Source: Arthonia radiata (lineage: Eukaryota; Ascomycota; Arthoniomycetes; Arthoniales; Arthoniaceae). From it: DNA of 64,000 nucleotides. The notes beneath the pieces were generated by a model, which made no database searches, was not told the origin of the DNA, and worked only from the letters and a program-made list of their open reading frames with translations. The translations under genes were made by a program, and so were the position numbers. Below, one piece after another: positions 1 through 12,045 of the stretch. The stretch is from positions 1,887,245 to 1,951,244 of the forward strand of contig PSQN01000002.1 in the NCBI GenBank assembly GCA_002989075.1. Reading direction: 5' to 3'. Position 1 is the first letter of the stretch; every line of letters begins with the position of its first letter.

Positions 1-175
1 CCAAAAGCAAAACACTTGCACAAAAAAAAAGTCATACGATCTGAGCAGGTAACTGGGACTGTAAGAGCTTTTAAGAATCCATCGCGGCAAATAGCACCTG
101 ATTGGTTTTGTTAGTGATATCAACAGCTTGCTGTATCAGTATCCTTCTAATACTTGCTTCAGTCACAGACCGTGG

Positions 176-1414
176 TCATGGAATGATCCTGGCCTGCCTC
201 ATCCTGTCGAAAGCCACCAGATAGCCGTCCTTGACAGTGTCGAACTGTTCTCTGAAGCCTACTTCACGGACGGCACTCATATCGTACTGACGGTCGAAGT
301 CGAAGGCTATAGTCACTCCATCGATAAAGCCCCAGCTATACTTCTCGTAGATGCCAGTTTTCAGTGCATGACTCCTCTCAGTTTCTTTCCACTTGCTTTC
401 ATTGTCCTGCAAATAACGCCGTCAGTATTCAGATTGGAAAAGAAGCACGGTACAAAACAGAGGGTAAAATACCTTTGCCCACTGCCCAACGGTACCCATA
501 TTCCCACTGTTCTTCCCAGGCCCAACACCTTTCAAACCAAAGTACGCTGCAATGCCTGGCCACTTCTCCGCCCACGTCACAACGGGCCCGTCACTGCTAT
601 TGAAGCTCCTCCCTTGGCCAGTCTCGTGCCCGTGCAGACTCGCATAGATTTCGAAGCGAGCCAAGATGTCCTGCGAAGTGTCTGTATGTTTGCATCGCCA
701 GCCCTTCTCGCTACCAGGGAATGGTACTTCGGAACCGTCTCCATGCAGCTCGCGCCATAAGGCCAGATAGAAGCCGAGGCCTTGCGTGATGTTCATGAAA
801 TTCGAACCAGGAGTGAAGCCAACAATGACATCAGGCCGCACCTCAGTAAAGGTCCACTGCTTCCCCTTTGACAGCACCGCCAAAGCGTCATATTGGTGAT
901 AATAGAAGATCTTGTCCGCATGCTCCTCAATGCGTGGGAGCTGTTCGCTGAGCGGTGCAAGGATTTTGACGCCTTGATTGACAAACTCGACGCCGTACGC
1001 TTTGCCGCCGGTTTGTAGGATAACATGCTGGAGTGTCGTTTGTCCGCATAGCTGATCAAGCGCGTGGATTGCAGTCTCGAGAAGATCCTTGTTTACCTTG
1101 ACCAAGCTAGGGTAGTCAGGCGTCTCTATGTAAGCTGTGAAGAAGACATGGGTGACTGATTCAATGCTGGGGACCTTTTCCCTAAGGAGGCTTACTACCT
1201 TCTCCGGGGGCTGGGTGAGGTCGACGCCAGAGGCTAGCTGCAGGCGACTGTCTGTAGGTAGAAGAGAGTCTTCGTGTGACAACGGACGGTTGGTCAATCC
1301 CGTCACTCGAGCAAAGGCCTGTGAGCTTGGGTATGAGAGGCATTCTTTGGTAATAGCCCAGCCTGAGACACCGCTGGCGCCAAAGATAAGAGCGTGGAGG
1401 GGCTTTGAAGTCAT
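176..1414 (-). CDS. PRISE-type short-chain reductase (NAD(P)-binding SDR)
   Basis: Two exons: 473-1414 and 176-406, with an intron at 407-472 that keeps the frame (…GQWAK|DNESK…), giving about 390 residues. The N-terminus has the Rossmann turn GASGVSG near residue 10, and mid-protein there is a KIFYYHQYD segment like the FYY box of the progesterone-5-beta-reductase/iridoid-synthase-like (PRISE) SDR branch. Fungal members include SirQ- and GsfE-like enzymes of secondary metabolism and are expected to reduce enone-type substrates in the cytosol. The start MTSKPLHAL at 1414 sits directly before the Rossmann strand; an ATG six codons upstream is the alternative. No other biosynthetic genes surround it, so the substrate is unknown. 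The family call is solid; the specific role is not. Confidence 0.85.
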
Positions 1415-2316
1415 CTTGTTATCTTGGCACAAAGACGACTGCTGCTTTCAAGCAATACCAAGTTGTGAGAAACACGAGGTGTTGCAGATTTCCTTACAGC
1501 TTTGGCATGGCTACATCTACTTCACAACGATACAGAGGCTTTGACAGGTACGGGCAAACGTCATCCGATTCGGTGCTCGGTAGAGCTTTGCTCAAACTGT
1601 AGAATGCTCTGCTAATCTGAGGACCACAGTACTCACGCACATACGAGAGAATCTGCCGCGTCTCGGCAATCTATAACATCATAGAATTCCGCACGGTTCT
1701 TCTCTACTGTGGATGGGAAAAGAGAAGACGGGGTGGCTCGAGCCCAAGAACGCCAAGGGACACGCCCGATATGGCAATGTGCGATTTATGCGCGGGACCT
1801 GTTGAGGTCAACGTGGCACTGCCAAGCCGCAATCTCCTCCTACACTCTCGTCAGTGCGAATGCATGCAACGTTATTCCCACACTCACCAGACGCTTTTTC
1901 TGCACTTTACGTGCCATGAAATGTCTCAGCCATTCCAACGTTTATGGTGCTACTGAATTTACACGGCCGTACACGAACGTTGTTCAATCGCGCAAGCGAA
2001 ATACGAGCTTACGCTACAGAAGCGAACATACCGCAACCGTTACGCACGCGCTCGGCCCCGACTGACATGCCAGCACAGTGCCCGTCGATACGAGGCGTAG
2101 CCTGTAATAATGCCATCTGTCCACCACCGCTGAATCCTTAGTGGAGGCCACATCGGCTCGATTACTGTATTGTATCTATTGCCGAAATGTTTGAGATTGA
2201 GTTTGGAACATGAAAACGCGCTTTATATATCACTACAGCGTCCACCTACAATTTTGACTGTATCTCTCGGACGTCAGAGCCACGCAGTCGACGAGATCTT
2301 GGAGGTTTGGCTCAAC
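1415..2316. other. Intergenic region, no gene seen
   Basis: About 900 bases between the reductase and the first small paralogue. Short open frames occur on both strands, but none has protein-like composition, splice support or a recognisable product. It presumably holds the promoter of the reductase on its left side. Confidence 0.5.
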
Positions 2317-2721
2317 ATGTGTAGCCCAAAGCCAAAAGTTGAAGGAACGTGGCGCTTTGAGCTCGGAGAATGCAAAGACGATGTTCGTGAGACATGGATC
2401 AGCTACGTCGAAGCCTTCTTCGCAGGCAACCCCTGGTTGCTTTCCAATGCGGAGGTAGGTCCTGGTCGCTCCGCGGTCACAGCGACAGTGTCATATCATC
2501 CTGGGTCCGTCTTCAATCGTCAAATCAACGCAAGATACAAGGACGCGAAGAGATCGGGCCTGAAAATTACGCAGAAGTACGAAGTGTGTGTGTTTGTTCC
2601 AGAAGATACTAACAAGCGCCCGCTGGTCGAGAAGAATCATATCCGCATTGATGGGGGAGGGAAGGTCCCACTCGATGGTGTGCAAAAGACGCCCAAGTGT
2701 TGCTTATACTCTCCTTGGTGA
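2317..2721 (+). CDS. Small protein of unknown function, tandem paralogue 1
   Basis: I do not recognise the family. From the ATG at 2317 the frame gives 134 residues; the open frame reaches back to an in-frame ATG at 2170, but that extension looks non-coding. There is no signal peptide and no membrane segment. Visible landmarks are TWRFELGE, ETWISYVEAFF, a PW pair, and SGLKITQKYEVCVFVPED. The same order recurs in the protein at 3308-3748 (FYFRLP, AEWKRYIRGTVF, PW, EGFKRIMNTHQEVVYALGKD). The similarity is modest but colinear, so I infer an old tandem duplication. Both proteins end in a short cysteine-containing tail. Confidence 0.5.
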   Translation: MCSPKPKVEGTWRFELGECKDDVRETWISYVEAFFAGNPWLLSNAEVGPGRSAVTATVSYHPGSVFNRQINARYKDAKRSGLKITQKYEVCVFVPEDTNKRPLVEKNHIRIDGGGKVPLDGVQKTPKCCLYSPW

Positions 2722-3307
2722 GCAGACGAAGCAGAAGCCGTTACGTTCCACATCTCAGTCAGAGCATCACACATTCTCCTTCACCCATCTAAACAACGCG
2801 GTCATGCTACGTCCTGAGGCATGCTCTTTTACCTGCATAAAGTGCCGTCCGCCGTATGGCATTACTCTGTTGATTCCGTCATACACGTGCAATACATGAT
2901 GCAGTGCGCTCATACTCTTCATTTCAACCGCTACAGCCGGTAGACCTACAATTAGACTGCGGTCAACGAAGATCAACGAAGCTTGTGTAGATATGTAGAG
3001 CACGACCGAAACGGATGTGCCGCAATACGAACCCTGACATGCACTTGACTGCGCGATACGAGTCCTGCCGCATTTTCAGTGTACTTTGGTAAGGTGTTCA
3101 CAACATAGGAGGCATGATCTTTGCGGAGCAACGCATTTGTCGTCCAGTCCACAGTATCTCTCGGTACGTCGAGCACTTTCGCGAGCATCCTTGACTTGTA
3201 GTGTCCTATTGAGAAGCCGTCGTCACCACTGATTAGGTCATCGCGTAGGCTACATAGACTAGTTTCGTCAATCACCTGGCCCGGCATCTACACCTCTAAC
3301 TGGCAAC
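2722..3307 (-). other. Spacer with a doubtful minus-strand ORF (2973-3287)
   Basis: Between the two small paralogues lies a minus-strand open frame of 104 codons starting at 3287. It has fairly protein-like composition (for example KVLDVPRDTVDWTTNALL). Its start would be only about 20 bases from the divergent start of the next gene, leaving no room for two promoters, so it may be a relic or chance. I see no splice-supported extension. Confidence 0.25.
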
Positions 3308-3748
3308 ATGAGCAAGAAACCCGTCAAAACGACGCTCCCATTTTACTTCCGCCTCCCAGCCGATCTTCCCTACCGAGCCGAGTGGAAGCGCTACATTCGC
3401 GGGACAGTCTTCAATCGCGAGCCTTGGCGCAGTGGCCTTTGCTTGCCCGAGGATTACGGCGAGGGTGCGGACGCGGGGGTCAAGATCACGAAAGAATACA
3501 CACGCGACCAGGAGAGTTGGGTGCGCCACGTACACTGGCTCACTTACTATGTCGCGAGGAAGGACCTGGAAAAGGAAGGGTTCAAGAGGATCATGAATAC
3601 ACATCAGGAAGTGGTGTATGCGCTTGGGAAGGACATGCGGGGAGAGCCGCCGCCGGAGACGGATGAGACGGGGAACGAGAATGGCCCGGAGAATGATGCG
3701 AGTAAAAAGAAGCGACCACGAATATGCCCATGTCTGAGGTGTTGCTGA
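3308..3748 (+). CDS. Small protein of unknown function, tandem paralogue 2
   Basis: A single-exon frame of 146 residues with no signal peptide or membrane helix. The N-terminal ~100 residues align in order with the neighbour at 2317-2721: a short beta-like FYFRLP segment, an aromatic-rich EWKRYIRGTVFNREPW helix, KITKEY, and EGFKRIMNTHQEVVYALGKD. The C-terminus is charged and low in complexity (DETGNENGPENDASKKK) and ends in a cysteine-rich RICPCLRCC, which could be a site of lipidation or metal binding; that is inference. The gene lies about 200 bases from the edge of the retroelement. Function is unknown. Confidence 0.55.
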   Translation: MSKKPVKTTLPFYFRLPADLPYRAEWKRYIRGTVFNREPWRSGLCLPEDYGEGADAGVKITKEYTRDQESWVRHVHWLTYYVARKDLEKEGFKRIMNTHQEVVYALGKDMRGEPPPETDETGNENGPENDASKKKRPRICPCLRCC

Positions 3749-3941
3749 TGAGCGGCGTGAGACGCCGTTACCAAGAGCTCTGCTGGTGTCGGGTGAAGGC
3801 ATGAGCTTAATTATGCGCTACCAATGCTACTTGAACGACCGCCATCAATCAACGGGCAAGGTGTGAATGAAGGCGACTCAGCAAGGCGTCACGAAAAGAA
3901 GACTTGAAAACGCCTCGCGACGCATTTAGAGCCTAGCAATG

Positions 3942-4612
3942 TGTGACGCCGGGCGGCCGTAACCGCTTTACTTGGTCTTATTCTATGCCAAGGGTGGTAT
4001 AATCTTGGGAGGGAGATGATCACCAAGATATCCAACTCGGGAGGGGAGGTCAAGGAAGCAAGGGACAAACTGTGAGTCTTAAACAAAGGACTCAGCCGGT
4101 AATATAAATAAGCCAGGAGGATTGTACTGAGGCTGTACAGGAAAGCTCTCTCGGGACTCGGTCGCTCTATTTGCACGTCGACGTAGCTGTAGGGTCCTGC
4201 CTCGCGCCAATACTTACGAGAATCGCTTGTAGCTTACTAGTTACGTTACGGCAAAAAGAACTAATTAAGTTTAATACCTTAGAGTTAATATTAAACAATA
4301 ATATTAATTTTAAATTTAAATTTACGGATATCTATCTACTAAGGTAAATAGCTATTCTATTTATATAGTCTATAATATAGCTCGTACTTTAAATCTACTA
4401 GAGCCGCTAGAATATAATATAGTAACAGCTTTATTTAGTACGTTTGGCTAGTTATTACTAGAGCTGCTAGAATACTGTTTAGTAATAGCCCTATTTAGCA
4501 CGTTTAGTATGTCTTAGTAGGTTACATAACTCTATAGTCGTAATTAGCTGTTTATATGCTTATACAACACTAATTATAGTAGATTAGGTTATACTGGCGC
4601 CGCATTCTAACA
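3942..4612 (-). repeat. Left LTR (3' LTR of the minus-strand element)
   Basis: 671 bases, the direct-repeat partner of 10899-11569 and of equal length. The outer (left) part keeps normal GC, while the inner part next to the element body is much more AT-rich. CAATG lies immediately outside at 3937-3941. Confidence 0.95.
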
Positions 4613-4630
4613 TTAGCCCCTCTCTAGGGT
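4613..4630 (-). other. Polypurine tract of the retroelement
   Basis: On the minus strand a purine-rich run (AGAGAGGGGCTAA) lies directly before the left LTR. This is where plus-strand priming occurs in LTR elements, and it agrees with the minus-strand orientation of gag and pol. Confidence 0.6.
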
Positions 4631-4699
4631 TGATTCGTCCTCGATTAACCTTTTAACTTTAAAAGGCTGTTTGCTTTCTGTTCTTCTTTCTCTTGTACT

Positions 4700-5420
4700 A
4701 TAAGTTGCTCGCTATGTCTTCTTTAAAGGACTCTACTAAGTTAGCTATTAAAAGCCGTATATCTAAGCCTCGCAAGTCTTACAAGCCTCGTCCCACTACA
4801 AATCTTAAATAAGCTATTTGTCGCTCTTTTGCTGTTAAACGTTCTTTTATAGATAGTATGCCTCTCTACTTTAACTATTCTTATTAAGGCAAGAAGTGTT
4901 AGCTGATATTGAAGGACGTTACTTGTGCTGCCTGTACTTAGTTTAGTACGGTATATAACGTTCGTATAACAAGTAAGGATAGTGTATTCGTATCTTGTTT
5001 ATTTTGTTGTTTGTAGCTAACCTGTTGTAGTAGACTTTCTTTAAGAACGTTGTAAAGAGCTTTATAAGGAGAGACGTTAAATTAAAGAGGAGGACCGTTA
5101 ACAAAAGAGAAAGAGGGTTGAGAATAATACTGCTTGTACTTGTACTCGAGTATAGAAGAAGTGTTCTTGCGTATAAGAAGATACTGAGAGTTAGCTTTAG
5201 TTACTTAATATTAATAATCGGATAGCTGCGGCTAAGCGCGATGCCGCTGATCGTACTCGTTGAGATACGCTAGTATGTACTAAAGAAAATTTAGCTCGGT
5301 AGGATAGGTCGTAGGTTATAGGTACTAGTCTAGAGTTTTTAGCTAAGAGTTCTACTGTTGGTAACTTAGATTCTGCTGTTGGTTTCGACGTTTCTTTAGA
5401 ACTTCTTAATAAGTTTTAAT
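4700..5420 (+). other. Extra coding-like remnant antisense to the retroelement's pol
   Basis: Near the 3' end of the element, between integrase and the left LTR, the plus strand shows coding-like composition starting at an ATG near 4714, with lysine/arginine-rich and cysteine-containing stretches. It is badly decayed like the rest of the element. It could be an additional opposite-strand gene carried by this element family, or a chance bias left by RIP. Confidence 0.3.
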
Positions 5421-8400
5421 ACTGTCGGTTGTTCTAGTAATATAGCTGTTTCCTTCGTTGCGTTAGATTTATTTAGTAGTAGTCCTTCTTAAGTTCTCTT
5501 AATAGGTTTTCTGCTAGTTTCTATATATTTTCTAACTCTAGATATTCTTTCTACTTTATAAGATAGGACAGTTTATTTTAAGTTTATTTGTGTCCGAGTA
5601 TTTATTCTACTTAATATATATTGTTTAAGTTAGATGTCTCTACTTTTTTCTTGTCTACTATTGGTACTTCTTCTAGTACTAGTTTAAGAAGTAACTTATA
5701 AAAGACGTTGTGTATACGTATTATTAATAGTAGTTCTAATTTAAAGGTAACTGGTTCTAGTACCTTTACGATTTTAAATAGTCTAAGTTTTGTATAGTCG
5801 AGTTTGTTGTATAGTTAGTTTGTTTTAATATATCGTCTATAGAGATAAATAGTGTCCTCTTTTTTAAGATCTAGTTTCTTAGATTTAGACTTATTCGCTA
5901 TATTTTATATACTTTCTAATATCTATTCTAGTTTAATTTTTATATAGTCGTAAATAATCTTTCTATGCTTATAAAGGGTATCGATAAGTTCTAAATTCGT
6001 AGTTTAAAGTCTAGCGTCTCTAGTTAATATTAAATATCACCTATAGTTAACGTAAAAGGGTATTTCTCTGGTAGCGCTTATACTATTGTTATACGTAAAC
6101 ATTGCTAATAATAGCAACTATGTTTATATTAGTTGTAAGTAGTCAATATACGCTCATAAAAACTGTTTTAGCGTCTAATTAAGTCGTTCCGTTTATTTAT
6201 CGGTTTGTAGATAAAAACTTATTGATAGTTTTCTTTTTGTTTCTATAAGTTTTAAAGTTGCATCCCAGAATTTTAAAGTAAACAATCGATCTCTGTCTAA
6301 GATAATTTCTTTAGGTGCTTTATGCTGTGTAATAATATATTTATACAAAAGAAATACTGTTTCTTAGGCTGTTGCGCTCTTGCGCGTAGAAATAAAGTAT
6401 CTATACTTTGTAAATCGATCTACAATAATAAATATTGTATTGTAGTTAGTTGTGTTTCTTAGTTCTAATAATAAAGGTAAGTTAGTAATAAAGTTTATTG
6501 TTAGTAAGGACTATAGTTCGTCGGAAATTTATAATAGTTGTAGTAGGCCGTAAGGCTTATATCTTTCTAACTTAGTTCTTTTATAGATATCGTACTTCTA
6601 AATAAAGTCTGCGATTTTTGTTCGTAACTTTAGCATAAAGTACGTTCTCGTTAATTTCTCTATCGTGGTTGCTGTTTCTCTGTAGTCTTCTTTATAGGCC
6701 TCCTAAATAACTGTCTCTTGTATATTATATAGAATATAGATCTTTTTCTTAAAGGTTTTAAGTCTATTCTTATCTTTAAGTCGTATATCTTACGTTATTT
6801 AATCTTTCTTATATTCTTATATTAGTTCTTACCTTTTAGACTAATCCGCAATTTTTATTATTGTTGAGAGTTTACTGACTCGATTAAGTTTAAGCGTGCT
6901 ATCTAAATTTTTTTGTAGAATTATATATAAGACTTGCGTTTTGTTTACTATGTAGTTCGATCTTCGACTAAGAGTATCGGCTCTCTAATTTTCTAATTCC
7001 TTTTAATATATAATTTGTATATTGAATAATGCTAGTTCTTCTGACTACCTTACTTATCTTCGATTTAAGACTTTTGTTGTTGTAAATTGTATAAGGTTCT
7101 TGTAGTTAGTAATAATATATACTTAATGCTTAGATATTATACAATAGTGTTTCTAGTGTTTAAGTAATTCGACGATTGATAGTAGTTCCTTATCGTAAAT
7201 ATTATAGTTAAGTTTTAATACTATTATTGTTCTTAAATAAAATGCTACTGGATATAGTATATTTTTGTCGTTTAGTTAGCTTAATACTAATTTAATTGTA
7301 TAGTTAGATACATCTGTCTCTATAGTAGTTAGTTTATTGTAGTTAAAGGTCGTTAGAACTAGTATAGACGTAAAGTACTACTTTAATTTTTAAAACGCGT
7401 TCTGTTAATCCTTTTTTTATACGAAGAGTAAATTTTTTTGCGTAAGTCTTATAAGTAGTGAGACTACTCTAGAGTATTTATTAATAAATCTCCTATAGAA
7501 GTTTCTAAAGTCGAGGAAGAACTGTATTTCCTTTACATTTTTTAGAGTAGGCTACTTGAGTATAGCTTTTACCTTGTTTAGTAATATTTTAATTATACTA
7601 GGCTAAATAATATATCCTAAGAAGTTAGTTTCTTGTGTATAAAATTTATACTTCTAAAGCTTAATACGAAGGTTGTGTTTATCTAGCTGTTCTAATATCT
7701 ATACAACGTATTGCTTATATTTCTTTAGCGTCCTAGAGTAGACAATAATGTCGTCTATATATACTGTAATAAACTCGTTAAGGTGCTTCTCTAGCATACT
7801 GTTGATGTGTCGTTAAAAGGTTGCTAGTACATTTACTAGCTTAAAAGGTATAACAAGGTATTTATAGAGGCTAAAAAGCGTCTTAAATGCTGTTTTCTAC
7901 TCGTCTCCCTCTTGTATTTAGATTAGGTTGTATGCTCCGTAAAGATCTATTTTTATAAATTATTGGGCTCCCCGAAGAGAGTCTATTTTGTTATTAATAA
8001 GTAGTAAAGGATGTTCGTTCTTCTTCGTTATAGAATTTGTTAGTCGATAGTTGATAACTGATTAAAGCTTGTCTTCTTTCTTAAAAATAAAGAATAAGAA
8101 ATATTTAAATAGAGCTTTTAATTTTCTAATAAATTCTTTCTTTTCAAGTTTGTTAACGTATATCTTATATTCGTCTCGATAGTCTGGTCTTATTGAATAT
8201 AATTTTGTGCTCTTAGGATTTAAATCGGGTAAAAACTTAATTTTGTAATTCTATAGCGTATATTTTAGTAATTTATTGTCGGCTTCTTCTTTAAAAACTT
8301 GCTTGTATTGCTGGTATTCCTTAGATAATATCGAATAAGAAGTATCGAGGCTTGTTAGTTCGGCTACTTCTCTTATCTGGGCACGCTCTCTACGTCTTTT

Positions 8401-10898
8401 AGTATAGTAGGTTGGTATGGTCGTTACTAACTCGTCGATAGCATCTTTCTATAGACTTTCTATAGACAAAATAGTTTGGTATTGTCTTGTTTCCTGTCTT
8501 AGGAATAACGTTAGTACGTTCCTTTATTGTAGTATATATCGATCTAGGAAAAGTGTTTCTAGAATTGCCTGATATGCTTTAGTATTGATAACGTTCAAGA
8601 TAATTTTTTCTTAAAATTCTGCTGTTCTTATGGTAGTTCTAACTTTGTGTGTAATAGCGCCGTTTTAATATACATTTTTAGATCTATTTGCAACTTGTAG
8701 ATCGTACAGAGATCTTTTCTTGTGTTATTTTTCCTAAATTTTGGATACTATATTAAAGTAGATAAAATTTCTTATTGCTCCTAAATCGATTATAATGGTA
8801 ACTAGGGTTCCGTTAAGTAGTACTTTTATACGTTTCTGTCCTCTTTTTGGTAGTAAACAAAGTATTTCTACTAGCTTCTTGGGTAGGGACTTGGGCGCCG
8901 TCGTTCTCGTTCTTCTCTAAGTTTGTAGACAGCGTATTCGTTTTCCGATAATACTAAGTATGCCCGTTTCTATGTATTATGGTGGTTAGCAATAACCTGT
9001 TTCCTAAAGGTTTTGTTGATATTTAAGTGTCCGCTAAACTGTTTGATTGATACTTAAAACTCTTCGTTGGTTCTAATTGCTCGTACTACGTACTATTCTA
9101 AGAATACTACTACTTCTATTGTTGTGTTAACAAGAATATTATTGAGACGTAGTACTAGTTTATAGCCTTGTCCTATAAATCTAAGTCTATTAATAAGTAA
9201 CTGTATTCTTGCTTAGACTTCTAGGTCCTATAAATATAACCTAGCTGTTTGTAGTTATAATATTGCGTCTGTGTAGTTAGGTTGTTCTTTATCTTCTTTA
9301 GATAATAATAATTCTTCTTCTTCTTCTTAAAGCTGTTCTTTATTGGCTACTAAAGCCTAAGATTCGTCGATCAGTTGTTTTTCCGATTCTTCTATAGCTA
9401 CGAGTCTTATAAGCTGTTATAGAGCTTCAATATTGTATTCTTTAAGTTCTTAAAGTTCTTATTCCTAGTTGCGAGCTAACGCTATTGAAGGCTGCTTGTA
9501 GTAATTTTCTTGTAGCAGAATCTAATTTTAGTTAATTTCTTTAGTCGGAACTATATTGTATACGTTCTTTAAGTTAATTTCTAGTTTCTAACTAGCAATC
9601 TTTTCTAACGTTAATTTAGCTAATGCTAAAAGGAAGGTTAATAAATTCTTAGGATTCTTAATTGTGTAGGCTTTAAGTTACGTTAGCTCTTCGGCCGCGT
9701 TTTTCTTGTTGTATCCGCTTCGTTTAAGAGTATAGAGCTTCTTAATCGGACCTTTCTGTTTAAATTTGCATTCGGCTGCTTTATAACCCTTCTTACCGCA
9801 ATAAAGACAGAGGTTATTAGCAAGTCAATACTTTTAGTCTTTTTCTGAAAGTTTTCTATATTTCCTTTAACTAGGTTGCGATCCTTTCTTCTAAAGCGTA
9901 TTAAGATCTATAGGTTCGGTACAACGGTTGTTGTAGCGATACCGGGACGTGTTTAGTGTCTAACTGGGCTGTTTATTAGTTCGTTCGCATTTTCGTTCTC
10001 GGAGTCGTTAGTTAAGTTTCGTTGCTTAAGACTTAATGTCTGTAAGTTGTTCTGCGCGTTCCTTGTGCAATATAAGATTCTTTATCTTCTCGTTGAGTCT
10101 TTTATAAAACTGAACTACTAGGGCTTCTTTATCGAATTCTGTGATATAAGCGTACGTTATAAACTTAGCTGCGTACTGTGTTACTAGTAAATTGCCTTAT
10201 TTAAATTCTTTAAGCTTATATTGTGCTTTAAGCTTCTAGTTTCCTTTTCTATATATATTCTTAAGTATTGTTATAAATGCTGTATAAGATTTAAATACGC
10301 GTTTTATTTTCTTCTTTGCTTTGTTACTGTTATCGAGATAGTCGTTAAGGAGTAGTAAAAACTATAGAAGTGCATCTTTATATAGATATAACTTTATATA
10401 AATTACTTTCTTTATATCGGTAGCTAACTTCCTTTACTTATTAATAAGATTAATTCGATACAAGCTAAGAAACATTTATAGAGACTGTTTGTCTCCTTAA
10501 AATTCTAGTATCTTAATATTATTATTTCTACGTACTATAGTAATATCTTTGTCTTAAAGTATGTTAGTCCTTTAAGACTAGTTTAAAGATTCTAGTTGGG
10601 TTATTACTTTCTTGAGAAGGTCCTTTAAGATTTGTTTAAGAGTATCTAGAGTACTTAACTTATATATTTATAGTATTGTCTATTTTTTTACTCGTTTACT
10701 CCTATATAAGAACGAGATTAGTACACTTTATATTAAAGTTAAGCTAGACGATTGGTATTAAGGAACCTTTATTTATTCTTCTTCTAAAGAACTATCTAAG
10801 AAATTGTTTTCTAATAGAGTCTTGTTTTTAGATAAGTTAGTTATAAGAATAGTAGTACATACCTTAGTTTGTTAGTTGCTTAAGACGATTCGTAAAAG

Positions 10899-11569
10899 TA
10901 TAACGTCGGGCGGCTGTAACCGCTTTGCTTGGTCTTATTCTATGTTAAGGGTAATATAATCTTAAGAGAGAGATAATTACTAAGATATCTAACTCGGGAG
11001 GAAAGATTAAAGAAGCAAGGAATAAACTATAAGTCTTAAACAAAGGACTTAGCTGGTAATATAAATAAGCTAAAAGAATTGTACTAAGACCGCATAGGAA
11101 AGCTCTCTCGAGACTCGATCGCTCTATTTGCACGCCGACGTAGCTATAAAGTTCTACTTCGCGTTAATACTTACGAGAATTGCTCGTAGCTTACTAGTTG
11201 CGTTACGGCAAAAAGAACTAATTAGGTTTAATACCTTAAAGTTAATATTAAACAATAATATTAATTTTAAATTTAAATTTATAAATATCTATCTACTAAG
11301 GTAGATAGCTATTCTGTCTATATAGTCTATAATGTAGCTCGTGCTTTGAGTCTGCTAGAGCCGCCAGAATACAATATAGTAACAGCCCTATCTAGTACGT
11401 CTGGCCAGTTGTTGCTAGAGCTGCTAGAATGCTGTTTGGTGACAGCCCTATTTGGCACGTTTAACACGTCTTAGTAGGTTACGTAACTCTGTAGTCGTGA
11501 TTGGCTGTTCATGTGCTTGTACAACACTAACCATGGCAGGTTAGGTCATACTGGCGCCGCATCCTAACA
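10899..11569 (-). repeat. Right LTR (5' LTR of the minus-strand element)
   Basis: 671 bases, partner of 3942-4612, followed by the second CAATG copy at 11570-11574. Here too the half facing the host flank is less AT-shifted than the half facing the element interior. No convincing primer-binding site (a TGG-initial tRNA complement) is visible inside it. Confidence 0.95.
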
Positions 11570-11574
11570 CAATG

Positions 11575-12045
11575 TTGATGGAGAATTCGTGCATGAAGCC
11601 GGGTTGTCCTCTTGTCAAGCAGCCGACATCTAGCCGACCGTAATCCCTTGAGCACTACCCAGAGAGGCCGAGGAGAGATTTTTGTGCAACGTGTTACTAT
11701 CCTACTAGTCAGACACCCTTGTCCTTGCTCTGCATTACTAAGCACAGTGCATAGTCATTTTGAAGTCTTTTAAAGGGCTCGACGTCGAAGACTAGCAAAT
11801 AGCAAGAGAGCAGGACGTAATCGGCTTGCTGGTGTTGGAAGAAATCACGAAGTCACAAAAATTTAGTCGAAAGAGAGAACAGAAACAGGAACAAGAGCAG
11901 TGTGGTGGTGGAATTGTTCCGAGGGTATCTCAACGAATGCAGCAGATCTATCACACTATTCCCAGCCTCGTCAAATCCCTAGACTCCCAGATGCATTTTC
12001 ATTATGCATTAACTTACAGCTCCTCCGGTCTCGATTTCAGGGATT
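11575..12045. other. Intergenic region, no gene seen
   Basis: About 470 bases of ordinary composition between the retroelement and the 3' end of the phosphate transporter. The short open frames here look like chance. Confidence 0.5.

Larger units (their letters stand above)
3942..11569 (-). mobile_element. Ty3/Gypsy LTR retrotransposon fossil, RIP-decayed
   Basis: A full-length element of 7,628 bases flanked by the 5-base target-site duplication CAATG (3937-3941 and 11570-11574). The two LTRs are both 671 bases and begin and end TG..CA in ancestral form. Reading on the minus strand, the order is gag zinc-knuckle-like segment (about 9765-9812), reverse transcriptase with a YIDD-type active-site box (about 7739-7763), then an integrase core segment (about 6265-6325), which is the Ty3/Gypsy order. 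The interior is extremely AT/TA-rich with very many stops in every frame, as expected from RIP, so the copy is dead. Equal LTR lengths without gaps suggest a fairly recent insertion; the divergence cannot be used as a clock because RIP inflates it. Confidence 0.93.

Noticed and set aside
128-760. 210-codon plus-strand ORF
   Set aside because: It lies antisense to the two-exon reductase, crosses its intron, and has no family-like sequence.
3296-3802. 168-codon minus-strand ORF
   Set aside because: Antisense shadow of the small paralogue at 3308-3748; arginine-rich composition typical of a mirror frame.
3889-4176. Minus-strand ORFs at 3889-4176 and 10945-11133
   Set aside because: These are the same stretch of the two LTRs read through; they end with the LTR and do not form a gene.
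10860-10898. Primer-binding site of the retroelement
   Set aside because: No TGG-initial tRNA complement is visible next to the 5' LTR, so I do not call one.
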